Part shown: in pieces, positions 1 through 6,842 of the stretch | Layout: each line of letters opens with the position of its first letter | Numbering within the stretch: the stretch's first letter is position 1 | DNA from: Pseudomonas sp. UBA5782 | Lineage (GTDB): Bacteria > Pseudomonadota > Gammaproteobacteria > Pseudomonadales > Pseudomonadaceae | NCBI GenBank assembly: GCA_002418465.1 | Contig: DIEE01000290.1 | Span: 17,703-24,544, forward strand | Direction: 5' to 3' | Length of the DNA: 6,842 bases | The notes under the pieces: model-generated | What the model saw: only the letters and a program-made list of their open reading frames with translations | What the model was told of the DNA's origin: nothing | The model's database searches: none | Made by a program: the position numbers and the translations under genes

Positions 1-393
1 GCCGCAGCCGACATCCAGCACGCGCTTGCCGGCGAGATCCAGGTAGGGCGCGACGCGCTGCCATTTCCAGTCCGAGCGCCATTCGGTATCCACATGCACG
101 CCGAACACGTGAAACGGTCCCTTGCGCCAGGGGATCAGGCCGCGCAGGGCGGTTTCCAGGGCTTCGCGGGCGGAGTCGTCACGGCGGCCGTCGAGGCTGA
201 ATGCGTGCAGCAGGTCGACCTGCTCGGCCTCGAGCGGCGGCAGCGCCTCGACGGCGGCGTACCAGCGCGGCAGGTCGCCGTGGCCGATGGCCAGCTTGGC
301 GTCGATCTGCGCCGGCAGGTCGGCGCTCCAGTCCTGCAGCGGACTGCCGGCCAACCGGGCCTGCAGCGCATCGAGATCGAAACGACGGATCAT
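1..393 (-). CDS. cmoB: tRNA U34 carboxymethyltransferase CmoB (N-terminal part, cut by window edge)
   Basis: CmoB transfers the carboxymethyl group of carboxy-SAM to 5-hydroxyuridine at position 34 of certain tRNAs, giving cmo5U, which widens wobble decoding. It acts in the cytoplasm after CmoA. The reading frame is open from the ATG at 391-393 to the left edge and gives 131 residues, about 40% of the roughly 320-residue family length. The family signature PWRKGPF (residues 88-94) is present, with K91 at the same number as the carboxy-SAM-binding lysine of E. coli CmoB. It is followed by DTEWRSDWKW (102-111), which contains the conserved W105 and K110. The piece ends just after VLDVGCG (125-131), the first glycine-rich SAM-binding motif of the Rossmann-fold domain. 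The start overlaps the cmoA stop as ATGA, and I see no Shine-Dalgarno sequence of its own, so translation is probably coupled to cmoA. The identification is secure; the C-terminal part lies outside the window. Confidence 0.95.
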   Translation of the reverse strand, partial: MIRRFDLDALQARLAGSPLQDWSADLPAQIDAKLAIGHGDLPRWYAAVEALPPLEAEQVDLLHAFSLDGRRDDSAREALETALRGLIPWRKGPFHVFGVHVDTEWRSDWKWQRVAPYLDLAGKRVLDVGCG

Positions 394-1133
394 GGCAGGG
401 CGATCAGCGAGGCGAAGTTGAGGCACTGGAACCACGGCACCACCTTGCTGAAGCCGGCCGCCAGCAGGCGTTCGCGGTGCTGTTCCAGGCTGTCGGGCTT
501 CATCACGTTCTCGATGGCGCTGCGCTTCTGCGCGATTTCCAGCTCGCTGTAGCCGTTGGCCCGCTTGAAGTCGAGGTGCAGCTCGTTGAGCAGGCTGTGC
601 TCCGCGGCGTCCTCGAAGCGCAGCTTTTCCGAGAGGATCAGCGCGCCGCCCGGCACCAAAGCCTGGCGAATGCGACCAAGGAGGGCGAGGCGCCGCGCCG
701 GCTCGATGAACTGCAGGGTGAAGTTCAACGCCACCAGCGAGGCCGGCTGGAATTCCAGGGCGAGGATGTCGGCGTCGATGACCTCCACCGGCAGCAATTC
801 CTGGAACATCGAGTCCTGCGCGTGCAGGTATTCGCGGCAGCGCTCGACCATCGCCGGCGAGTTGTCGATCGCGATCACCCGGCAGCGCTCCGTGCGCACG
901 TGGCGGCGCAGCGCCTGGGTCACCGCGCCGAGGGAGCTGCCCAGGTCATAGAGGGCGGTGTCCGGCTGGGCGAAGCGCGCGGCGAGCACGCCGAGGTTCT
1001 CGACGATGGTCGGGTAGCCCGGCACCGAGCGCTTGATCATGTCCGGAAACACGCGCACCACATCCTCGTTGAAGACGAAGTCCGGTACCTGCGGAACGGG
1101 CTGGGCGAAGAGGCGGTCGGGCTGTTGTTTCAC
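390..1133 (-). CDS. cmoA: Carboxy-SAM synthase CmoA
   Basis: CmoA converts S-adenosylmethionine and prephenate to carboxy-SAM, the donor that CmoB uses for tRNA wobble uridine modification. From the GTG at 1131-1133 the product is 247 residues, the same length as E. coli CmoA. Visible blocks are FPDMIKRSVPGYPTIVENL (29-47), the SAM-binding loop YDLGSSLG (62-69, where E. coli has GCS), AIDNSPAMVERCR (88-100), LNFTLQF (136-142), PGGALILSEK (161-170) and FKRANGYSELEIAQKRS (189-205). R204 in the last block aligns with E. coli Arg199, which I recall as contacting the extra carboxylate. The frame stays open upstream to a TTG at 1196, but the added 21 residues are not family-like and that TTG lies inside a promoter -35 box, so the GTG is preferred. 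Only a weak GGTAG precedes it. The gene ends in a 4-bp overlap with cmoB. Confidence 0.95.
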   Translation of the reverse strand: MKQQPDRLFAQPVPQVPDFVFNEDVVRVFPDMIKRSVPGYPTIVENLGVLAARFAQPDTALYDLGSSLGAVTQALRRHVRTERCRVIAIDNSPAMVERCREYLHAQDSMFQELLPVEVIDADILALEFQPASLVALNFTLQFIEPARRLALLGRIRQALVPGGALILSEKLRFEDAAEHSLLNELHLDFKRANGYSELEIAQKRSAIENVMKPDSLEQHRERLLAAGFSKVVPWFQCLNFASLIALP

Positions 1134-1168
1134 GGTGGTAACTACCGGCGCTGTGCACAAGGGCCGGC

Positions 1169-1196
1169 ATTCTAGCCAAGCCGGCGCGAATGCCAA
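1169..1196 (-). promoter_or_regulatory. Candidate sigma70-type promoter for cmoAB
   Basis: On the minus strand the -35 box TTGGCA (plus-strand 1191-1196) and the -10 box TAGAAT (plus-strand 1169-1174) each match the consensus at 5 of 6 positions and are 16 bases apart. Transcription would start near 1162, leaving a leader of about 29 bases before the cmoA GTG. The -10 box is flanked on both sides by GCCGGC, so it sits in the loop of a possible 6-bp inverted repeat. This may be chance in GC-rich DNA. The position in the icp-cmoA gap supports separate transcription of cmoAB. The call rests on sequence match alone. Confidence 0.55.
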
Positions 1197-1244
1197 AGCC
1201 GCCAGGCGACCGGCGTCGTCTGCGCTCCCAGTCCTGCGGTGGGA

Positions 1245-1649
1245 TCACTCGGCGTGCAGGGCGCACTCGAAGGTCTTGGCCGGGGCGCCGTCGGCATCCC
1301 AGGCCTGCTGATAACGCAGCGCCAGTTGCGCGTCGCCGGCCTTCGCCACCTGGAAGCGCCAGGTCGATTCGCCGTCGCTGCCGACCAGATCGCCGCTGTC
1401 TTCCGGGTTGCTGTAGACCTCCGGGCCGAGGCTGCGCAGCACCGTGGGCGCGGCGTCGAGCAGTTGCCAGCGATAGCCGCTGGTAGGGTCGCTGGGCAGG
1501 CTCAGCACCAGCGTCTGGCCCTGGTGCAGCTGCAGCGGATGGCATCGGGAAGCCTGGCTTTCCTCCAGGGTCACGGTGGCGGGCGGCTTGCTGGCGCAGC
1601 CGCCGAGCAGCATGAGCGCGGGCAGGAGCAAGCGGAAAGGGACGGACAT
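1245..1649 (-). CDS. icp: Chagasin-family cysteine peptidase inhibitor, lipoprotein
   Basis: This 134-residue protein belongs to the chagasin/ICP family (MEROPS I42), reversible inhibitors of papain-like cysteine peptidases. The N-terminus is a lipoprotein signal: hydrophobic residues 6-15, then the lipobox LGGC with lipidated C18. Ala follows at +2, which predicts sorting to the outer membrane. The three inhibitory loops can be placed. The first is DPTSGY (54-59), matching the NPTTGY-type loop. The second is GSDG (90-93) in a G-x-x-G context followed by TWRF. The third is QAW (115-117), where the family usually has RPW or RPF. C36 and C129 could form a disulfide between the terminal strands (inference). 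A strong Shine-Dalgarno GAGGAA lies 7 bases before the ATG. Papain-type peptidases are rare in pseudomonads, so the target may be foreign, such as a host or predator enzyme. The symbol follows the P. aeruginosa homologue, which I recall as lying next to asrA. Confidence 0.85.
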   Translation of the reverse strand: MSVPFRLLLPALMLLGGCASKPPATVTLEESQASRCHPLQLHQGQTLVLSLPSDPTSGYRWQLLDAAPTVLRSLGPEVYSNPEDSGDLVGSDGESTWRFQVAKAGDAQLALRYQQAWDADGAPAKTFECALHAE

Positions 1650-1688
1650 CGACGAATTCCTCGAATGGGATGCGCTCTTACTCTACCC

Positions 1689-1707
1689 AAAACCGCGGCG
1701 GCGGGTT
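1689..1707 (-). terminator. Weak candidate intrinsic terminator after the dehydrogenase gene
   Basis: Directly at the dehydrogenase stop codon the minus strand can fold a 6-bp stem (AACC plus GC paired with GC plus GGTT, one bulged C) with a 4-base loop CGCC. Four Ts follow (plus-strand 1689-1692), two of them within the stem. The stem is short and the T-run is poor, so termination would be partial at best. If real, it separates the asrA-dehydrogenase transcript from icp. Confidence 0.3.
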
Positions 1708-2876
1708 CAGTTCGAGGCAGGCCAGAGTCCCTGATACAAGGCGATGATCTCCTCGGCGCTAGCCGATCGCGGGTTGTTGCCCGGCGACCCGGAGGCCAGC
1801 GCCTGCTCGGCCATGGTCGGCAGCAACTGCTCGAAGCGCGCGCGCTCGGCGCCAAACTGTTCCAGCGTCGGTACTTTCAACTCCTCGTTCAGTTCGCCGA
1901 GGAAGGCCACCAGCTTGCCGTTGGCCTGGGCGTCGTCGTCAGCCTGCAGCGCCACGCCGATGGCGCGGGCACAGTCGGCATAGCGTTGCGGCGCGGCGGG
2001 AATCGACCAGGCGGTGACGCTGGGCAGCAGCATCGCGTTGGACAGCCCGTGAGGCACGTGGAAGAACGCACCGATCGGCCGACTCATGCCGTGCACCAGT
2101 GCCACCGAGGCGTTGGAGAAGGCGATGCCGGCGAGAGTCGCGCCGATCATCATCGCCTCGCGCGCGGCCACGTCGCTGCCGTCGTGGTAGGCGCGGCGCA
2201 GGTTCGGCCCGATCAGGCGCATGGCGGCCAGCGCCTGGCTGTCGCTGTAAGGATTGGCCTTGCGGCTGACGTAGGCCTCGATGGCGTGGGTGAGGGCGTC
2301 GATGCCGGTGTCGGCGGTGGTTCGCGGCGGCAGGCTGAGGGTCAGGTTGAAGTCGATCAGCGCCGCCACCGGCATCAAGCCGATCCCGGCGCAGAGCAGT
2401 TTCTCGTCGTTGCTTTCGTCGGTGATGATGGTGAAGCGGGTGACTTCCGAACCGGTGCCGGCGGTGGTCGGGATGGCGATGATCGGCAAGCCGGCCTCGT
2501 TGACCAGCCGCGGGAAGCGGTAGTCGCGAATCTGCCCTCCGTGCCTGCCGAGGATGGCGATGGCCTTGGCGCTGTCGATCGGGCTGCCGCCGCCGAGGGC
2601 GACGATGGCATCGAAGGCACCATCGCGGACCTTGGCCACGCCGGCCTGGATCGAGGCGGCGGTGGGCTCCGGCACGGTGTCGTCGAAGACTTCGCAGGGA
2701 ATCTCGCGGGCGGCCAGCAGCGCCTGGATGCGTTCGGCGTAGCCGAGCTTGACCATCATCTTGTCGGTCACCAGCAGTGGTCGCTGGCAGCCCAGGGCGG
2801 CGAGCACGTCGGCCAGCTTGTGGCTGGCGTCGGCGCCGATTTCCATGATGCGGGGGAGGATGGCTTGCACGGACAT
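1707..2876 (-). CDS. Iron-containing (group III) alcohol dehydrogenase
   Basis: This 389-residue protein has the normal length for group III iron-dependent alcohol dehydrogenases (FucO, YiaY and DhaT relatives), cytoplasmic NAD(P)-linked enzymes that interconvert alcohols and aldehydes. The N-terminal nucleotide-binding half carries GGGSPID (95-101) and PTTAGTGSEVT (136-146). The C-terminal helical half carries the metal site: D193 and H197 in TGIDALTHAIEAY, H262 in VHGMSRP and H276 in HVPHG. These four match the Fe ligands of FucO (D196, H200, H263, H277). At the FucO His267 position this protein has R266, seen as HGMSRP, which I recall as typical of one subfamily rather than a sign of inactivity. 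The C-terminus keeps the usual NPR and IIALY elements. The start is supported by AAGGA 6 bases before the ATG. The gene follows asrA by 52 bases. The substrate cannot be read from sequence; aldehyde detoxification under stress is only a guess from context. Confidence 0.9.
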   Translation of the reverse strand: MSVQAILPRIMEIGADASHKLADVLAALGCQRPLLVTDKMMVKLGYAERIQALLAAREIPCEVFDDTVPEPTAASIQAGVAKVRDGAFDAIVALGGGSPIDSAKAIAILGRHGGQIRDYRFPRLVNEAGLPIIAIPTTAGTGSEVTRFTIITDESNDEKLLCAGIGLMPVAALIDFNLTLSLPPRTTADTGIDALTHAIEAYVSRKANPYSDSQALAAMRLIGPNLRRAYHDGSDVAAREAMMIGATLAGIAFSNASVALVHGMSRPIGAFFHVPHGLSNAMLLPSVTAWSIPAAPQRYADCARAIGVALQADDDAQANGKLVAFLGELNEELKVPTLEQFGAERARFEQLLPTMAEQALASGSPGNNPRSASAEEIIALYQGLWPASN

Positions 2877-2895
2877 GGTCGATCCTTGGTCAGCG

Positions 2896-2926
2896 GCCGG
2901 CGCCCGCGTCAGTGCGGGCGCCCGGC
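2896..2926 (-). repeat. Strong hairpin between asrA and the dehydrogenase gene
   Basis: The arms GCCGGCGCCCGC (2896-2907) and its complement at 2914-2926 (with one bulged base) form a 12-bp GC-only stem around a 6-base loop. It begins 3 bases past the asrA stop codon. No T-run follows on the minus strand, so it is not a standard intrinsic terminator. It could stabilise the 3' end of asrA mRNA, attenuate read-through, or act as a weak terminator. It ends about 20 bases before the dehydrogenase start codon and leaves that gene's AAGGA site free. Confidence 0.6.
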
Positions 2927-2928
2927 GA

Positions 2929-5325
<2,397 letters not shown>

Positions 5326-5355
5326 GGGGCACCTATAGACCTTGTATGCAGCCTT

Positions 5356-5384
5356 AGATGGGTTGGTGCGCCGATGAATTCAAT
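5356..5384 (-). promoter_or_regulatory. Candidate heat-shock (RpoH/sigma32) promoter of asrA
   Basis: On the minus strand, TTGAA (plus-strand 5379-5383) is followed after 15 bases by ACCCATCT (plus-strand 5356-5363). The sigma32 consensus is CTTGAAA, 11-16 bases, then CCCCATNT. The -10 element matches at all but its first base, and the -35 element keeps the core TTGAA. Transcription would begin near 5348, giving a leader of about 22 bases that carries the AGGTG ribosome binding site (5330-5334). Heat-shock control agrees with the reported stress induction of AsrA. Confidence 0.65.
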
Positions 5385-5420
5385 GCCGCCACGCGGGAAC
5401 ATGCCGTTGCGCGGTTCGAT

Positions 5421-5446
5421 ACTGGGAAAAAAAACGCCATTCCAGT
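5421..5446. promoter_or_regulatory. A-tract and imperfect inverted repeat in the asrA-pruR divergent region
   Basis: An 8-base run of A (5427-5434) stands out in GC-rich DNA. It lies inside an imperfect inverted repeat, CTGG(G)AA on the left and TTCCAG on the right. It is about 40 to 60 bases before the regulator start codon, where a regulator or UP-element-like contact would be expected. No convincing sigma70 boxes for the plus-strand gene could be placed. Function is inferred only from position and composition. Confidence 0.25.
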
Positions 5447-5482
5447 AAAGTGCGCAAAATTTGACCAGCCCGTAATCCGCCC

Positions 5483-6238
5483 ATGCTCAAAGCCCGCCTC
5501 ATGTGCCTGGATGCCCAGGCCCACGAACATGCCCATGACTATCACCAACTGGTGATGTCCCTCTCCGGGCGCGCGGAATTCGAGGTGAACGGGGCGGGCG
5601 GCGAAGTCTGCCGGATGCGCGCCTGCCTGGTGCCCGGCGATGCCGAGCACGAGTTCGCCGGCATGGGCGACAACCGCATGCTGATCATCGACATGGACGG
5701 CGAGGAATCCAGCGCCGAGGACCTCGAACTGCTCATGCGGCTGTTCGAGATTCCGCGCTATCCGGCCCTCGATCCGGATTTCCAGAACCTGCTCAACTAC
5801 GCCGGTGCCGAACTCACCCGTTACGGCAGCGATCCCGCGCTGTCGCGTGCCCTCGGCGGGTTGCTGCTGCGCGCCATGCATCTGCGCCTGTTCGGCGAGC
5901 AGGCACCACAGCCGCGCGGCCCGCTGGACCTGGAGCGGCTGGATGCGCACATACAGGACAATCTGGCGCGGCGCATCAGCGTGGCCGAGCTGGCGCAGGT
6001 CGCCTGCCTCAGTCCGAGCCACTTCCACGTCCAGTTCAAGGACAGCGTCGGCCTCACCCCGCACCAGTACCTGCTGAAGACCCGTCTCGACCGCGCCGCC
6101 CGGCTGCTGCGCGAAAGCCCGCTGCCGCTGGTGCGCATCGCCGGCGAGTGCGGCTTCTCCAGCCAGAGCGCACTGACCACCGCCATGCGTCGCTATCTCG
6201 GCCTGACACCCAAACGTTTGCGCGGCAGCGACAGTTAA
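5483..6238 (+). CDS. pruR: AraC-family transcriptional regulator, PruR-like
   Basis: This 251-residue protein has the two-part layout of AraC/XylS regulators. The N-terminal half is a cupin-like sensing domain with a histidine-rich start (H14, H16, H18, H21), a GRAEFEVNG strand (29-37) and PGDAEHEF (51-58) containing H56; these histidines may bind metal. The C-terminal half (about 150-247) carries two helix-turn-helix units: ISVAELAQVACLSPSHFHVQF (first, 165-185, key residues A168, S177, H179) and a second around 214-237 with RIAGECGFSSQSALT. It ends in the family motif GLTPKRLR (240-247). Its place divergent from asrA matches P. aeruginosa pruR (PA0780), an activator of proline catabolism genes. 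No proline genes follow here, so the effector and targets are uncertain. No Shine-Dalgarno precedes the ATG; a second in-frame ATG at 5501 would remove only six residues and also lacks one. The AraC-family call is secure, the PruR name moderately so. Confidence 0.85.
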   Translation: MLKARLMCLDAQAHEHAHDYHQLVMSLSGRAEFEVNGAGGEVCRMRACLVPGDAEHEFAGMGDNRMLIIDMDGEESSAEDLELLMRLFEIPRYPALDPDFQNLLNYAGAELTRYGSDPALSRALGGLLLRAMHLRLFGEQAPQPRGPLDLERLDAHIQDNLARRISVAELAQVACLSPSHFHVQFKDSVGLTPHQYLLKTRLDRAARLLRESPLPLVRIAGECGFSSQSALTTAMRRYLGLTPKRLRGSDS

Positions 6239-6294
6239 AGGCATTCTGCCACTATCGTGGACTTCGCCGGCTAGCCGACTAATCTGCCTGTAGG

Positions 6295-6313
6295 GATGAT
6301 CGCCCCGATCATC
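6295..6313. repeat. Perfect 8-bp inverted repeat upstream of the cupredoxin gene
   Basis: GATGATCG and CGATCATC are perfect complements separated by CCC. The element lies 57 bases after the regulator stop codon and 48 bases before the next start codon. It could be the stem of a weak terminator for the regulator gene, since a pyrimidine-rich GTTCTCTTT follows, or an operator for the downstream gene. The tight 19-bp symmetry suits a dimeric repressor, but nothing in the sequence decides between the two. Confidence 0.4.
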
Positions 6314-6360
6314 GCGTTCTCTTTCAGCGCAGCGGTGGCCGTTGCACGCAGGTGTTCAGC

Positions 6361-6842
6361 ATGCTCGACGCGTTACCCAGGATTCTCCTCTGCCTGACTG
6401 CACTCCTGACACTCGACCAGGCCGGCGCCGCCGCCCTGCAGGCCAGCGTGGTCGACGCCGAGGGCAAGCCGCTGGGCGAGGCGGTGCTGACCCTCTCCGG
6501 CGGCCCCGCGCCGACCGCGCCGCCGGGCAAGGCGGTGATGGATCAGGTCAACCAGCAGTTCCTGCCGCATGTGCTGGCAGTGCGCAGCGGCACCGAGGTC
6601 AGCTTCCCCAACCGCGACGACATCCGTCATCACGTGTATTCCTTCTCGCCGGCCAAGCGCTTCGAGCTGCGCCTCTACCACGGTACGCCGACCGCGCCGG
6701 TGCTGTTCGACAAGCCCGGCCTGGTGGTACTCGGCTGCAATATCCACGACTGGATGGTCGGCTACATCTACGTCACCGACGACGCCTGGTTCGGCGTCGC
6801 CGACGAGGCCGGCAAGCTGAGCCTCGACGTGCCGCCCGGGCA
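6361..6842 (+). CDS. Secreted cupredoxin-like protein ('methylamine utilization protein' family), 5' part
   Basis: The frame opens at ATG 6361 with AGGTG (6350-6354) 6 bases upstream and stays open for 160 codons to the right edge, so the C-terminus is missing. Residues 1-24 form a signal peptide with a hydrophobic stretch (about 8-18) and an AGAA-type cleavage site, which places the protein in the periplasm. Residues 30-50 look like a beta-rich carboxypeptidase-regulatory-like strand pair (VVDAEGKPL, EAVLTLSG). The cupredoxin part follows, with possible type 1 copper ligands: H90 or H91 in RHHVYSF, then C126, H129 and M132 in GCNIHDWM. Proteins of this pattern are commonly annotated as methylamine utilization proteins, but no mau gene is present, so that name should not be read as function. 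Copper-dependent electron transfer or copper sensing is plausible. The call rests on motif recognition. Confidence 0.75.
   Translation, partial: MLDALPRILLCLTALLTLDQAGAAALQASVVDAEGKPLGEAVLTLSGGPAPTAPPGKAVMDQVNQQFLPHVLAVRSGTEVSFPNRDDIRHHVYSFSPAKRFELRLYHGTPTAPVLFDKPGLVVLGCNIHDWMVGYIYVTDDAWFGVADEAGKLSLDVPPG

Noticed and set aside
201..1175. Plus-strand open frame of 324 codons over the cmo genes
   Set aside because: It runs antisense to cmoA and cmoB, both of which are unmistakable, and has no protein family features.
1134..1196. N-terminal extension of CmoA from TTG 1196
   Set aside because: The extra 21 residues do not resemble CmoA N-termini, and the segment contains the -10 and -35 boxes of a likely promoter.
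5395..5482. Sigma70 or sigma54 promoter for the AraC-family gene
   Set aside because: Candidate boxes such as TAAAGT, CAAAAT and TTGACC do not pair with a partner at acceptable spacing, and TTGACC is too close to the start codon.
5354..6244. Minus-strand open frame of 296 codons opposite the AraC-family gene
   Set aside because: The plus strand carries the full cupin and helix-turn-helix signature; the minus-strand frame is low-complexity shadow sequence and would overlap the asrA promoter.

Overview
The window reads as chromosomal DNA of a Pseudomonas-like gammaproteobacterium. It is GC-rich throughout, has strong third-position G/C bias, and is densely packed with genes. The proteins resemble those of Pseudomonas sensu lato, including an AsrA-type Lon protease beside a PruR-like AraC regulator and a chagasin-type inhibitor lipoprotein. 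I see no tRNA, rRNA, CRISPR array, insertion sequence or phage gene. The longest gene-free stretch is about 157 bases.

Layout. Five genes lie on the minus strand and are read from right to left: asrA (2929-5325), an iron-dependent alcohol dehydrogenase (1707-2876), the icp lipoprotein gene (1245-1649), cmoA (390-1133) and the first 131 codons of cmoB (1-393, cut by the left edge). Two genes lie on the plus strand: a PruR-like AraC-family regulator (5483-6238), divergent from asrA, and the start of a secreted cupredoxin-like protein usually labelled 'methylamine utilization protein' (6361 to the right edge).

How the genes work together. cmoA and cmoB form one functional unit. CmoA makes carboxy-SAM and CmoB uses it to build 5-carboxymethoxyuridine (the precursor of the full cmo5U modification) at the tRNA wobble position. 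They overlap by ATGA and have a good sigma70-type promoter in front of cmoA. asrA has a close match to a heat-shock (RpoH/sigma32) promoter directly upstream, which fits a stress-induced protease. The dehydrogenase follows asrA after a short gap holding a strong hairpin, so it may receive read-through from the stress promoter. icp has its own strong ribosome binding site and a possible weak terminator before it.

The most useful points for a second look are the RpoH-type promoter of asrA, the dehydrogenase lying between asrA and icp, the degenerate third inhibitory loop of the chagasin-like protein, the PruR-like regulator without proline genes beside it, and the cupredoxin gene with a 19-bp palindrome in its upstream gap. 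I do not see convincing evidence of a wholly new multi-gene system here.
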